DNA of 64,000 nucleotides from Micromonospora lupini str. Lupac 08 (GCF_000297395.2 NZ_HF570108.1:4148054-4212053), one strand, 5' to 3'; positions 15,970 through 24,105 are shown, numbered from the stretch's first letter. Notes: generated from the letters alone by a model not told the origin. Numbers and translations: made by a program.

Positions 15970-17120
15970 TGCGCCACGCCCGCGACGGTGAAGAACGCCC
16001 GCGCGCGGGCGGCGGCCAGGTCCGCGTCGGGCAGCAGCCCGGCCGCGTCGGCAAGGGTGAGCAGGGTCGCCAGGTGCGCCGGAGACCGCCCGGACTGCGC
16101 GCCGCCGACCATCGTGAAGTGGTCCTGGTGACCGGCCAGCCAGGCCAGGAACACGATCCCCGTCTTGTAGTGCCAGGTCGGCGCCGCGAACAGGTGCCGG
16201 GCCAGCGGCACGGTCGGCGCGAAGATCTCGTCGTACGCCGCCAGGTCGCCCCGGTCCAGGGCTGCCAGCGCGGCGGCGGCGGCCGGCGCGATGGCCGCGA
16301 ACACCCCGAGCAGCGCGTCCGAGTGGCCCACCTCGTCGCCCCGGATCAGCTCCGGGTAGTGAAAGTCGTCGCCGGTGTAGAGGCGTACGCCCGCCGGTAG
16401 TCGACGGCGTAGCGCCACCTCCCGGCCGGCATCGAGCAGTGACACCTTGATCCCGTCCACCGTGGACTGGTGCGCCTTGATCAGCTCGATGACCGTGTCG
16501 GCAGCGAGATCCAGGTCCGGCGACCCCCAGTAACCGGTCAGCGCCGGGTCGAACATCGGGCCGAGCCAGTGCAGCACCACCGGCTCCCCGGCCGCGCTCA
16601 GCAGCTCGTCGTACACCCGTAGGTAGTCCTCGGGGCCACGGGCGGCGGCGGCCAGGTGCCGGCTGCACATCAACACCGGCCGGGCACCGGCCGCGCGGAC
16701 GTCGTCGAGCTGTTCGCGGTACGCGGCGGTGACCGCCGCCAGGGTGGCCGGGCCGGCCGGCAGCTGGTCGGTGCCGACACCCGCGACGATCCGGCCGCCC
16801 ACGGCGCGGGCCTCGGCGGCGCTGCGCCGGATCAGCTCCCGGGTCGCCGGATAGTCCAGGCCCATCCCCCGCTGCGCGGTGTCCATCGCCTCGGCTACCC
16901 CCAGCCCGTACGACCACAGGTGCCGCCGGAACGCGAGGGTGGTGTCCCAGTCCACCGCCGCCGGGGCGCCCGGCACGTTCTCCGCGCCCGGGTCGGCGAC
17001 CACGTGCGCGGCGGCGTACGCGATCCGACCGGTCGCCGGGGCGGCCGGGCGGGCGAACCCCCTCCCCCCGGCCAACCGGTGTCGCCGCCCGCCCGGCAGC
17101 ACCACGTCGACAGCGCTCAT
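15966..17120 (-). CDS. DUF993 / dihydrodipicolinate-synthase-like protein
   Basis: 384 residues from ATG 17120. Resembles the DUF993 family, TIM-barrel proteins distantly related to dihydrodipicolinate synthase/aldolases ('WDTTLAFRRHLWSYGLGVAEAMDTAQRGMGLD', 'VLMCSRHLAAAARGPEDYLRVYDELL', 'KVSLLDAGREVALRRRLPAGVRLYTGDDFHYPELI'). It probably performs a retro-aldol or hydrolytic step on a sugar-derived acid. The frame stays open upstream through two 63-bp repeats to a GTG at 17246, which overlaps the dehydrogenase stop; an extra 42 repeat-encoded residues are therefore possible, but the family begins near the ATG chosen here. Confidence 0.8.
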   Translation of the reverse strand: MSAVDVVLPGGRRHRLAGGRGFARPAAPATGRIAYAAAHVVADPGAENVPGAPAAVDWDTTLAFRRHLWSYGLGVAEAMDTAQRGMGLDYPATRELIRRSAAEARAVGGRIVAGVGTDQLPAGPATLAAVTAAYREQLDDVRAAGARPVLMCSRHLAAAARGPEDYLRVYDELLSAAGEPVVLHWLGPMFDPALTGYWGSPDLDLAADTVIELIKAHQSTVDGIKVSLLDAGREVALRRRLPAGVRLYTGDDFHYPELIRGDEVGHSDALLGVFAAIAPAAAAALAALDRGDLAAYDEIFAPTVPLARHLFAAPTWHYKTGIVFLAWLAGHQDHFTMVGGAQSGRSPAHLATLLTLADAAGLLPDADLAAARARAFFTVAGVAQ

Positions 17121-17124
17121 GCCC

Positions 17125-17250
17125 GAGCCACCTTCCGTTCGCGACTGCGGGGCTCGCAAACCCGGCTCACTCCTCGCGCTCACCGCTGAGCCACCTTCCG
17201 TTCGCGACTGCGGGGCTCGCAAACCCGGCTCACTCCTCGCGCTCACCGCT
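17125..17250. repeat. Perfect tandem duplication of a 63-bp unit
   Basis: Units 17125-17187 and 17188-17250 are identical. On the minus strand each unit reads GTGAGCGCGAGGAGTGAGCC... and ends in GGAAGGTGG. The length (21 codons) keeps the frame open. The unit nearest the dehydrogenase supplies that gene's last codon and TGA stop, and the one nearest the DUF993 gene supplies its ribosome-binding region. Encoded peptide: 'SARSEPGLRAPQSRTEGGS' twice. Confidence 0.9.
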
Positions 17251-18394
17251 GCAGCTCCGGGACCTGGACGCGGACGCCCTCGCGGGCCGCGCGCAGCCCC
17301 AGCTCGGCGAGCTGTACGCCGCGCGCGCCGGCCAGGAAGTCCCACTGGAACGGCTCGCCGGCCACGACGTGCCGGAGGAACGCCTCCCACTGCACCTTGA
17401 AGCCGTTGTCGAACTCCTCGTTGTCGGGCACCTCGGCCCACTGGGCGCGGAAGTCCTCGGTCGCCGGCAGGTCCGGGTTCCACACCGGTTTCGGGGTGAC
17501 CGCCCGATGCTGCACCCGACAGTTGCGCAACCCGGCGACGGCGCTGCCCTCGGTGCCGTCGACCTGGAATTCCACCAGCTCGTCGCGGTACACCCGCACG
17601 CCCCAGGACGAGTTGATCTGCGCGATGACCCCGCCGTCGAGTTCGAAGATGGCGTACGCCGCGTCGTCGGCGGTCGCCGCGTAGGCGCGGCCGTCCTCGT
17701 CGACCCGCTCGGGCACGTGGGTGGCGGTCACGCAGGAGACGGCGTTGACCCGGCCGAACAGCTCCTCCAGCACGTAGTGCCAGTGCGGGAACATGTCGGA
17801 GGTGATGCCACCGCCGTCCTCGGCGCGGTAGTTCCACGACGGGCGCTGGGCCGGCTGCCAGTCGCCCTCGAAGACCCAGTAGCCGAACTCGCCCCGCACC
17901 GAGAGGATCCGGCCGAAGAACCCACCGTCGACGAGCCGCTTGAGCTTGCGCAGCCCGGGCAGGAACAGCTTGTCCTGTACGACGCCGGTGCGGACCCCGG
18001 CGGCGTCGGCGGCCCGGGCCAGGTCGAGCGCGCCTGCGGTGTCCTCCGCGAGGGGTTTCTCGGTGTAGATGTGCTTGCCGGCCTCGATGGCCTGCCGGAT
18101 CGCCTTCTCCCGCTGCTGCGTGACCAGGGCGTCGAAGTAGATCTCGACGTCGTCGCGGGCCAGCGCCGAGGTCAGGTCGGTGGTCCAGTCGGTGAGGCCG
18201 TGTCGTTCGGCGAGCTCGCGGAGCTTCGTCTCGTTGCGCCCGACCAGGACGGGTTCCGGCCAGATGGTCGTGCCGTCGGCCAATGGCACACCACCGGACT
18301 CGCGGATGGCCAGCAGGGACCGGACGAGGTGCTGGCGGTAGCCCATCCGTCCGGTCACGCCGTTGACGATGATGCCGATGGACCTGCGGGTCAT
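17243..18394 (-). CDS. Gfo/Idh/MocA family NAD(P)-dependent oxidoreductase
   Basis: 383 residues from ATG 18394. The N-terminal Rossmann part ('IGIIVNGVTGRMGYRQHL') is followed by 'FDALVTQQREKAIRQAIEAGKHIYTEKPLAED', which contains the EKP motif diagnostic of this family (Lys is catalytic). The C-terminal alpha/beta substrate domain includes 'GVVQDKLFLPGLRKLKRLVDGGFFGRI' and 'SDMFPHWHYVLEELFG'. It should oxidise or reduce a hydroxyl/keto group of a sugar or cyclitol-like compound. Its end lies in the tandem repeat before the DUF993 gene. It is 38 bp from the ABC ATPase gene, in the same operon. Confidence 0.88.
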   Translation of the reverse strand: MTRRSIGIIVNGVTGRMGYRQHLVRSLLAIRESGGVPLADGTTIWPEPVLVGRNETKLRELAERHGLTDWTTDLTSALARDDVEIYFDALVTQQREKAIRQAIEAGKHIYTEKPLAEDTAGALDLARAADAAGVRTGVVQDKLFLPGLRKLKRLVDGGFFGRILSVRGEFGYWVFEGDWQPAQRPSWNYRAEDGGGITSDMFPHWHYVLEELFGRVNAVSCVTATHVPERVDEDGRAYAATADDAAYAIFELDGGVIAQINSSWGVRVYRDELVEFQVDGTEGSAVAGLRNCRVQHRAVTPKPVWNPDLPATEDFRAQWAEVPDNEEFDNGFKVQWEAFLRHVVAGEPFQWDFLAGARGVQLAELGLRAAREGVRVQVPELQR

Positions 18395-18432
18395 GGTGTT
18401 CCTTCCGTCGTGCTGGTCGTGCCGATCCGCGT

Positions 18433-19227
18433 TCAGTGGTTGGCGGCCGCGCTGCCGAGCAACCCGCGCAGTTCGGTGGCGAGCCGGTCGAAGCGGGGGT
18501 CCGACATCACCTGCGCGTAGTCGCGGTGCGCCGGCAGCTCGACCGGGAAGGTGCGGATGATCCGGCCGGGCCGGGGACTCATCACCACGACCCGGGTGCC
18601 GAGGAAGACCGCCTCGGCGATGGAGTGGGTGACGAGCACCACGGTGGTGCCGGTCTCCCGCCAGATGCGGTGCAGCTCGGCGTTCATCTGCTCCCGGGTC
18701 AGCGCGTCCAGGGCGCCGAACGGCTCGTCCATGAGCAGCACCGGCGGGGCGTGCAGCAGCGCGCGGCAGAGCGCCACCCGCTGCTGCATGCCGCCGGACA
18801 GCTCGTGCGGCAGAGCCTTCTCGAAGCCGGTCAGGCCGGTCATCTCGATCAGCTCGTCGGCGCGGCGGGCCGCCCGTGCCCGGTCCATGCCGCGCATCTC
18901 GGCCTGGAGCAGGATGTTGGCCCGCGCGCCGCGCCACTCGAGCAGCGCGGCCTTCTGGAAGACGAAGCCGATCTCCTTCTGCGGGCCGCGTACCGGGCGT
19001 CGCAGCAGCGACACCTCGCCGCTCGTCGGCGTGACCAGCCCGGCGACGATCTTCAGGAGGGTGGACTTGCCGCAGCCGGACGGGCCGACGATGGTGACGA
19101 ACTCCCCCGGCTCGATGTCGAGCGACACGTCGTCGAGGGCGGTGGTCTGCGACCGCCGGGTGGTGAACCGGACGGTCACCCCGGACATCCCGATGGCGGT
19201 GCCGGTGGCTGCCGGCGCGGTGCTCAC
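18433..19227 (-). CDS. ABC transporter ATPase, SsuB/TauB/NitT type
   Basis: 264 residues from GTG 19227, four bases after the binding-protein stop. Walker A 'GPSGCGKSTLL', Q-loop 'IGFVFQKAALLEWRGARANI', signature 'LSGGMQQRVALCRALL', Walker B 'VLLMDEPFGALD' and the H-loop 'VTHSIAEAVFLG' are all intact. The sequence type ('GFVFQ...LLEWR', 'LSGGMQQR') is that of importers for sulfonates, nitrate, taurine and thiamine precursors rather than of sugar importers. Works with the permease at 20260 and the lipoprotein at 19232. Confidence 0.9.
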   Translation of the reverse strand: MSTAPAATGTAIGMSGVTVRFTTRRSQTTALDDVSLDIEPGEFVTIVGPSGCGKSTLLKIVAGLVTPTSGEVSLLRRPVRGPQKEIGFVFQKAALLEWRGARANILLQAEMRGMDRARAARRADELIEMTGLTGFEKALPHELSGGMQQRVALCRALLHAPPVLLMDEPFGALDALTREQMNAELHRIWRETGTTVVLVTHSIAEAVFLGTRVVVMSPRPGRIIRTFPVELPAHRDYAQVMSDPRFDRLATELRGLLGSAAANH

Positions 19228-19231
19228 CTGG

Positions 19232-20236
19232 TCACCCCTGCGCCGCGTACGAGGAGTCCCAGTACGCGTTGGGCGCCCCCGGGTCCTTCAGCTCCGCGTA
19301 GCGGGACATCAGGTCGATGGTCTCGGACCACTGGGCCTCGGTGTTCACCCCGGGCGGGCCGTCGGCGCCGAGCAGCGGCAGGTTGAGGGTGAGCTGCTTG
19401 GTGAGCACCTCGGGGGCGGGCTCGTTCTCGGCCAGTGCGGCCATGGCGCTCACCGCGCCGGCGGGGTCGCGGGCGGCGTCCGCCCAGGACTTCTGGGTCG
19501 CGCGGACGAACTTGCGGACCAGCTCCGGGTCCTTCTGCAGCGTCTGCGTGTTGGCGATCAAGCCGGTGCCGAGCAGGTTCATGCCGTAGTCGGCGAAGAG
19601 CAGCACGTCGACCTTCTTGCCGGTCTTGCTCTCGATGGTCGGGGCCTGGTCGTGGAAGAAGCCCATGATGGCGTCGACCCTGCCCTCGGCCAGGGCGGCG
19701 ATCTTGCCGGCGGCGTCCACGTTCACCACCTTGACGTCGTTCTTGTTGACGCCGTTCTTCTCCAGCCAGGCCGGGAAGGTCGCGTAGAGGGCGTCGCCGG
19801 GGGTGCCACCGACGGTCTTGCCCTTCAGGTCGGCCGGGGTCTTGATGTTCTTCTCGGTGAAGAACTCGACCGAGGAGGGGCCCTTCTCCAGGTACGCGCC
19901 GAGGCTGCGCACCGGCATCCCGCTGGCCACGGACTTGAGCAGCACCGGGCTGTCGGCCCAGCCGAAGTCGGTCTGCTTCTGGGCGACCTGCTTGACCGTG
20001 TTGCCGGAGCCGTTGCCGGGCAGGATCTTCAGGTCGATGCCCTCGGCGGAGTAGTAGCCCTTCTGCAGGCCGTAGTAGAAGGGGGCGTGCTCGCCGTAGG
20101 GCACCCAGTTGAGGGTGAGGGTGACCTGTTTGCTGCCGTCGGCGCCGGTCTTGCCCGTGGAGTCGTCCGCGCCGCAGCCGGTGGCGGCGAGGAGCAGGGC
20201 GACGGTGGCCAGGATGGTGGTGGCGGTGCGTTTCAT
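19232..20236 (-). CDS. ABC transporter substrate-binding lipoprotein (NMT1/SsuA-like)
   Basis: 334 residues. Signal peptide with lipobox 'LAATGC', then an NMT1/THI5-like periplasmic-binding fold: 'VTLTLNWVPYGEHAPFYYGLQKGYYSAEGIDL', 'FGWADSPVLLKSVASGMPVRSLGA', 'IKTPADLKGKTVGGTPGDALYATFPAWLEKNGV'. 'LNWVPYGEHAPFYYGLQKGYY' is characteristic of the branch binding hydroxymethylpyrimidine-like and other heterocyclic or sulfonate ligands. The ligand here cannot be fixed by sequence. Located extracellularly, feeding the adjacent permease and ATPase. Confidence 0.88.
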   Translation of the reverse strand: MKRTATTILATVALLLAATGCGADDSTGKTGADGSKQVTLTLNWVPYGEHAPFYYGLQKGYYSAEGIDLKILPGNGSGNTVKQVAQKQTDFGWADSPVLLKSVASGMPVRSLGAYLEKGPSSVEFFTEKNIKTPADLKGKTVGGTPGDALYATFPAWLEKNGVNKNDVKVVNVDAAGKIAALAEGRVDAIMGFFHDQAPTIESKTGKKVDVLLFADYGMNLLGTGLIANTQTLQKDPELVRKFVRATQKSWADAARDPAGAVSAMAALAENEPAPEVLTKQLTLNLPLLGADGPPGVNTEAQWSETIDLMSRYAELKDPGAPNAYWDSSYAAQG

Positions 20237-20259
20237 CGGTGCCTCCGTGATGGGGTCGG

Positions 20260-21228
20260 TCAGGAGGTGGTGAGGGACACGCCGACGCGGCGGCTGGCGT
20301 GCCACGGGATGAGCAGTGCCTCGGCGATCTCGACCAGCACGAACAGGACGATGCCGATGGCGGACATCAGGATCAGGTCGGCGAACAGCAGCGCGGAGTC
20401 GAGGTTGCCGTTGGCCAGCAACAGGACGTAGCCGAGCCCCTCGCTGGCGCCGACGAACTCGCCGACCACCGCGCCGACCACCGCGAGGGTGACGGCCACC
20501 TTGAGGCCGGCCATGAGGTGCGGCAACGCATTGGGGAAGCGGATCTTGCGGAAGGTACGCCACGGCCCGGCGCCCATGGTGGCGGAGAGGTCGAGCAGCT
20601 CCGGGTCGGTGGAGCGCAGGCCGGCCACCCCGGAGATGACCACCGGGAAGAACGCGATGAGCACGGCCAGGATGATCTTCGGGGTGAGGCCGAGACCGAA
20701 CCAGACCACCAGCAGTGGGGCGATGGCGATCTTCGGGATGACCTGTGCGAACAGGACGATCGGGTAGAGCGCCTTGTCCAGGGTGCGCGAGTAGGCGATG
20801 GCGACCGCGGTGGCCAGCCCCAGCGCGGCGGCCAGCACGAAGCCGAGCACCGTCTCGTAGAGGGTGACCATGGTGTGCCGGGCCAACTCGGACCACTGGT
20901 TGGTCATCGTGGTCCAGACCTGACCGGGCGTGGGCACCAGGTAGTTCGGCACGTACTCCCGGGCGGCGACGAACCACCAGGCGACGAAGAAGGCGACAAG
21001 CACCAGCGCCGGCCGCCACAGCGAGTCGGCGAGAGCCGCCGCGCGCCGACCGAGCGTCGGGCGTGGTGGACGGCCGCCGGGTGGCGGTGACGCCACTCTG
21101 GACGAATGCGCGTCGTCGACGGCTCCCGGCGCGCCCTCGGAAGCGAGCGTTGGAGCGGCTGCCCCCTCGCCGCTCGCCTTGTCGACGGCGGCCCTCCGGC
21201 CCGCCGTGTCCAGAGAGTTCTCGGTCAC
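20260..21228 (-). CDS. ABC transporter permease, SsuC/TauC type
   Basis: 322 residues from GTG 21228, which has a perfect AGGAGG six bases upstream; more upstream in-frame codons lack this. An unusually long hydrophilic N-terminus (about 75 residues, Ala/Pro-rich) precedes six predicted transmembrane helices. The EAA loop with 'MGAGPWRTFRKIRFPNALPHLMAGLKVAVTLA' contacts the ATPase. 'YVPNYLVPTPGQVWTTM' is the standard opening of this family. First gene of the operon, behind a promoter flanked by two operators. Confidence 0.9.
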   Translation of the reverse strand: MTENSLDTAGRRAAVDKASGEGAAAPTLASEGAPGAVDDAHSSRVASPPPGGRPPRPTLGRRAAALADSLWRPALVLVAFFVAWWFVAAREYVPNYLVPTPGQVWTTMTNQWSELARHTMVTLYETVLGFVLAAALGLATAVAIAYSRTLDKALYPIVLFAQVIPKIAIAPLLVVWFGLGLTPKIILAVLIAFFPVVISGVAGLRSTDPELLDLSATMGAGPWRTFRKIRFPNALPHLMAGLKVAVTLAVVGAVVGEFVGASEGLGYVLLLANGNLDSALLFADLILMSAIGIVLFVLVEIAEALLIPWHASRRVGVSLTTS

Positions 21229-21282
21229 GCGGAACCTCCTCGGGGCCCGGCACACACTCGTGGAGCGGGCCGGTCGGCGGAT

Positions 21283-21300
21283 CAGGCAAACGCTTTCCTG
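21283..21300. promoter_or_regulatory. Operator O1 of the LacI-family repressor
   Basis: CAGGCAAACGCTTTCCTG is 14/18 symmetrical around a central CG and lies just downstream of the predicted promoter of the importer operon. It shares GGCAA..GCTTTCCT-like sequence with O2 (21328-21343) and O3 (22125-22140). Confidence 0.6.
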
Positions 21301-21302
21301 GG

Positions 21303-21332
21303 AGCGTAGGTGGCTTCCCGCATGTCGGGCAA
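21303..21332 (-). promoter_or_regulatory. Predicted promoter of the importer/catabolic operon
   Basis: On the minus strand, TTGCCC (21332-21327) and TACGCT (21308-21303) are 18 bp apart. The -35 overlaps operator O2 and the -10 is followed immediately by operator O1. Confidence 0.5.
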
Positions 21333-21343
21333 GGCCTTTCCTC
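21328..21343. promoter_or_regulatory. Operator O2 of the LacI-family repressor
   Basis: GGCAAGGCCTTTCCTC matches O1 at 13 of 16 positions and overlaps the predicted -35 hexamer of the importer operon. Confidence 0.5.
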
Positions 21344-21391
21344 GATCTATTCGCCGCGGTCCAACCTGGACCGGCCGCGCGCTGCGCGCCG

Positions 21392-22108
21392 TCAGCCACC
21401 CGCCGGGTAGGTGTCGAGGAGACCGCACATGCCGAGCCGGCCCCGCTCGACCGGCTCGGCCACCGCGTACACCCCGGCGTCGCCCAGGTGCCCCGGATCC
21501 CCGCGCTCCAGGGCGTCGAGCTGCCCGGCGGTGTCGGCGGCGGCACGGCCGGCGCCGGACTCCCACCGCTGCCGCCACCGCGCCAGCTTCGGCTGGCGCA
21601 GCGCGACCGCCGCGGCGTGGAACGCGGCCAGCGCCGCCGGCCCGCCGGACCGCAGCGCCGAGAAGCCGGTCACCGCCAGATCCCTGCGGCGGTACGCGGC
21701 GCACACGTCCGCGCCCGGCGCTCCCCCGTCGGGCAGCGCCGCCGCCGCGTCGTACGCCGCGGGGTCGGCCAGCACCTCGGGTGGGAAGGTCAGCACCGCG
21801 TCGCCGGCTTCGGGCAGGCCGCTGTTCTGCATGAGCACCACGATGCTCAGCCCGCCGGTGTTCACCAGGCGGTGCACGGTGCCCGGCTCGAACCAGACCA
21901 CCACACCCGGGCGCAGCGGCGTCTCCCGGAAGCCGGCCGTGGTCAGGGTCTGCACCGCGCCCTCGCCGTCGGTCACCACGTACCCCTCGGTGCAGCACAG
22001 GTGCACGTGCGGAGTGCCACCGACCACACCGTCCGGTGCGACGGTGTCGTAGACGCGCAGCCGGGAGACGCCGATCCCTCCGGGAAGCGCCGCGAAGCGT
22101 TCGGACAT
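21392..22108 (-). CDS. Cupin-domain protein, two-domain, probable sugar-acid modifying enzyme
   Basis: 238 residues, with a GGAGG ribosome site 7 bases before ATG 22108. A cupin barrel fills the first 120 residues ('GTPHVHLCCTEGYVVTDGEGAVQTL', 'LRPGVVVWFEPGTVHRLVN', giving the His and Glu metal ligands), followed by a helical extension of unknown role. Transcribed divergently from the LacI regulator across operator O3 and pointing toward the importer operon (163-bp gap containing O1, O2 and a promoter). Likely part of the same regulon; possibly a lyase or isomerase of the pathway. Confidence 0.8.
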   Translation of the reverse strand: MSERFAALPGGIGVSRLRVYDTVAPDGVVGGTPHVHLCCTEGYVVTDGEGAVQTLTTAGFRETPLRPGVVVWFEPGTVHRLVNTGGLSIVVLMQNSGLPEAGDAVLTFPPEVLADPAAYDAAAALPDGGAPGADVCAAYRRRDLAVTGFSALRSGGPAALAAFHAAAVALRQPKLARWRQRWESGAGRAAADTAGQLDALERGDPGHLGDAGVYAVAEPVERGRLGMCGLLDTYPAGG

Positions 22109-22124
22109 GGCCGGGCCTCCCTGC

Positions 22125-22140
22125 GGGAAAGGGCTTTCTC
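22125..22140. promoter_or_regulatory. Operator O3 between cupin and LacI genes
   Basis: GGGAAAGGGCTTTCTC is a near-palindrome (GAAAG..CTTTC) in the 93-bp divergent intergenic region, matching the O1/O2 pattern GGnAAnGnCTTTCyT. It would allow repression of the cupin gene and autoregulation of the regulator. Confidence 0.6.
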
Positions 22141-22201
22141 TGCGGTACGGTGACGCTAGCCGGCGCGGCGAAACGCCGTCAACAGACCGAGGGGGCGGGC
22201 C

Positions 22202-23275
22202 ATGGCGACCCTGTCCGACGTGGCGCGGCGCGCGGGCGTCTCACCCGCCACCGCCTCCCGCGTCATCAACGGCAGCAGCAAACCGGTCACCGACGAGTTG
22301 CGCGAGCGGGTGCTCGCCGCCGTCGCCGAGTTGCAGTACGTGCCGAACGCGCACGCCCAACTGCTGGCCCGCTCGCACCGCAGCGCGGTCGGCGTGATCG
22401 TGCACGACGTCTCCGACCCGTACTTCGCCGAGATCACCCGAGGGCTGCAACGGGTCGCCACGGACCAGGGCCGGCTGCTGATGATCTGCAACAGCTACCG
22501 CGACCCGGACCGCGAACTGGAGTATGTGGAGCTGCTGCGCGGCCACCAGGTGGCGGCGCTGATCCTGGCCGGCTCCGGCTACCACGACGACGCGTTCACG
22601 CGGCAGCTCAACGAGAAGCTCGCCGCGTACGAGGCCACCGGCGGGCGGGTCGCGGTCATCGGTCGCCATGAGCACTCCGGCGACGCCGTCATGCCGGACA
22701 ACCGGGCCGGCGGTCACCTCGCCGGCCGCGAACTGTGCGAGCTGGGCCACCGGGCGATAGGCGTGGTCGCGGGCCCCCGCATCCTCACCACCACCACCGA
22801 TCGGCTGGCCGGGCTCCGACAGGCCCTCACCGAGCAGGGCCGCGAGCTGCCCGAACGCCGCATCCGGTACGCCGAGTTCGACCGTGACGGCGGCGCCGAG
22901 GCCACCGCCCGGCTGCTCGACGCCGACCCCGGGCTGACCGCGATCGTGGCCCTCAACGACTCGATGGCCATCGGCGCCCTCGCCACCCTGCGGGCCCGCT
23001 CGCTGGCGGTGCCGCAGCAGGTCTCCGTGGTTGGCTTCGACGACATGCCGATCGCCCGGGACGTGACACCCGCGCTGACCACCGTGCGGCTGCCGCTCGT
23101 CGACATGGGAGTCCGGGCGATGTCTCTGGTGCTGGGCGCCGGGACGCCGGCGCCCCGGGTCGAGGTGCTCCCCGCCGAGCTGATCCGCCGGGACACTGCC
23201 GGCCCGGTGCCGGCCCAGCGGCGCGAGACGGCCGACACGGTGCCCCGCGCCCGGCGAGCCGACGCCGCCTCGTAA
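22202..23275 (+). CDS. LacI family transcriptional repressor
   Basis: 357 residues. The N-terminal helix-turn-helix and hinge are typical ('MATLSDVARRAGVSPATASRVINGSSKPVTDELRERV', hinge 'YVPNAHAQLLARSHRSAVGVIV'). The rest is a type-I periplasmic-binding-protein effector domain ('VSVVGFDDMPIARDVTPALTTVRLPLVDMG'). It should bind an intermediate or inducer of the adjacent catabolic pathway and release operators O1-O3. A Pro/Arg/Ala-rich tail of about 25 residues follows the domain. ATG start at 22202 begins directly with the conserved HTH. Confidence 0.92.
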   Translation: MATLSDVARRAGVSPATASRVINGSSKPVTDELRERVLAAVAELQYVPNAHAQLLARSHRSAVGVIVHDVSDPYFAEITRGLQRVATDQGRLLMICNSYRDPDRELEYVELLRGHQVAALILAGSGYHDDAFTRQLNEKLAAYEATGGRVAVIGRHEHSGDAVMPDNRAGGHLAGRELCELGHRAIGVVAGPRILTTTTDRLAGLRQALTEQGRELPERRIRYAEFDRDGGAEATARLLDADPGLTAIVALNDSMAIGALATLRARSLAVPQQVSVVGFDDMPIARDVTPALTTVRLPLVDMGVRAMSLVLGAGTPAPRVEVLPAELIRRDTAGPVPAQRRETADTVPRARRADAAS

Positions 23276-23372
23276 CCGGGTTCGGCCCCGCGGCAGCACG
23301 CCCGCCCGGCGCGCTGCTCGACGAGGAAAGCACCCCGCTGGGCCGGGACTGACCGCCACAGCGCGCCCCGTG

Positions 23373-23407
23373 CGGGTGGCGACCGACGCGGGATCGGCCG
23401 CCACCCG
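23373..23407. terminator. Bidirectional hairpin between LacI and fasciclin genes
   Basis: Outer 9-bp stem CGGGTGGCG / CGCCACCCG, one mismatch, then an inner CCGA / TCGG stem with a 7-nt loop. Lies 7 bp from the fasciclin stop and 97 bp from the LacI stop; both genes converge on it. Confidence 0.6.
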
Positions 23408-23413
23408 GATGGG

Positions 23414-24076
23414 TCAGGGCAGGTCGATCGGGCGCAGCACCCGGTCCACGGTGTGCGCGATCTGCCGGTTGCCCTTGTTGACGTCGAACGCGACCACGCG
23501 TGCGTCACGGTCGTCGGTGTCGGCGTCGACCAGCCGCACCTGGCGGAAGATGTACCAGTAGGTGCGTACGTCGACCCCGACGGTCGGGCCGAGAGCGGTG
23601 GTCAGCTCTGCGCCGTCGGCCTTGAGAGCCGCCCTGCGGTCGACGGTCGCACCCGGCACGACGTGGTAGAGCAGCACCGTCTCCACGGTGTCGATACCCA
23701 GTCCGGCGACCGCCGCGAACGCGGCGCTCTCACCGGGCAGTTTCCGGGCGTGGGTCAGCTCACGCACCAGTTGCTGGAACGCGGCGTCGTTGGGCAGGAA
23801 CGCGGTCAGTGCGACGCTGCCGTCCGTGAGCACCTTCACCGGCGAGTCCGGCTTGGCCTCGAGCACCGCCAGCACGGCCGCCGTCAGCACGTCGAAGTCC
23901 CGCGAGTTGCGGTCGAAACCGCTCGTGTCCTTCGTGAGCACCTGGGCGAGCGACGTCGTGCCGAGCGGCTTGGCCTTACCGGTCGCCTGGGCGGCCGGCA
24001 CGGCCACGGCGGTGGTGGCCAGCGCGGTGGCCACGGCGCCCACCGCCATCCGGGCGGCGATTCGTGCGATCTTCAT
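23414..24076 (-). CDS. Secreted fasciclin-domain protein
   Basis: 220 residues from ATG 24076. Signal peptide 'MKIARIAARMAVGAVATALATTAVAVPAAQA', then one FAS1 domain: 'DFDVLTAAVLAVLEA', 'VALTAFLPNDAAFQQLVRELT' (H1 box TaFaPtn-aF), 'VETVLLYHVVPGATV' (YH motif) and 'KGNRQIAHTVDRVLRP' (H2 box). FAS1 proteins mediate adhesion and matrix contact outside the cell. Transcribed alone. The inverted repeat at 24106-24122 in its upstream region may regulate it. Confidence 0.85.
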   Translation of the reverse strand: MKIARIAARMAVGAVATALATTAVAVPAAQATGKAKPLGTTSLAQVLTKDTSGFDRNSRDFDVLTAAVLAVLEAKPDSPVKVLTDGSVALTAFLPNDAAFQQLVRELTHARKLPGESAAFAAVAGLGIDTVETVLLYHVVPGATVDRRAALKADGAELTTALGPTVGVDVRTYWYIFRQVRLVDADTDDRDARVVAFDVNKGNRQIAHTVDRVLRPIDLP

Positions 24077-24105
24077 CAGCGGGCCTTTCGTCGAAGCGAC
24101 GGATC

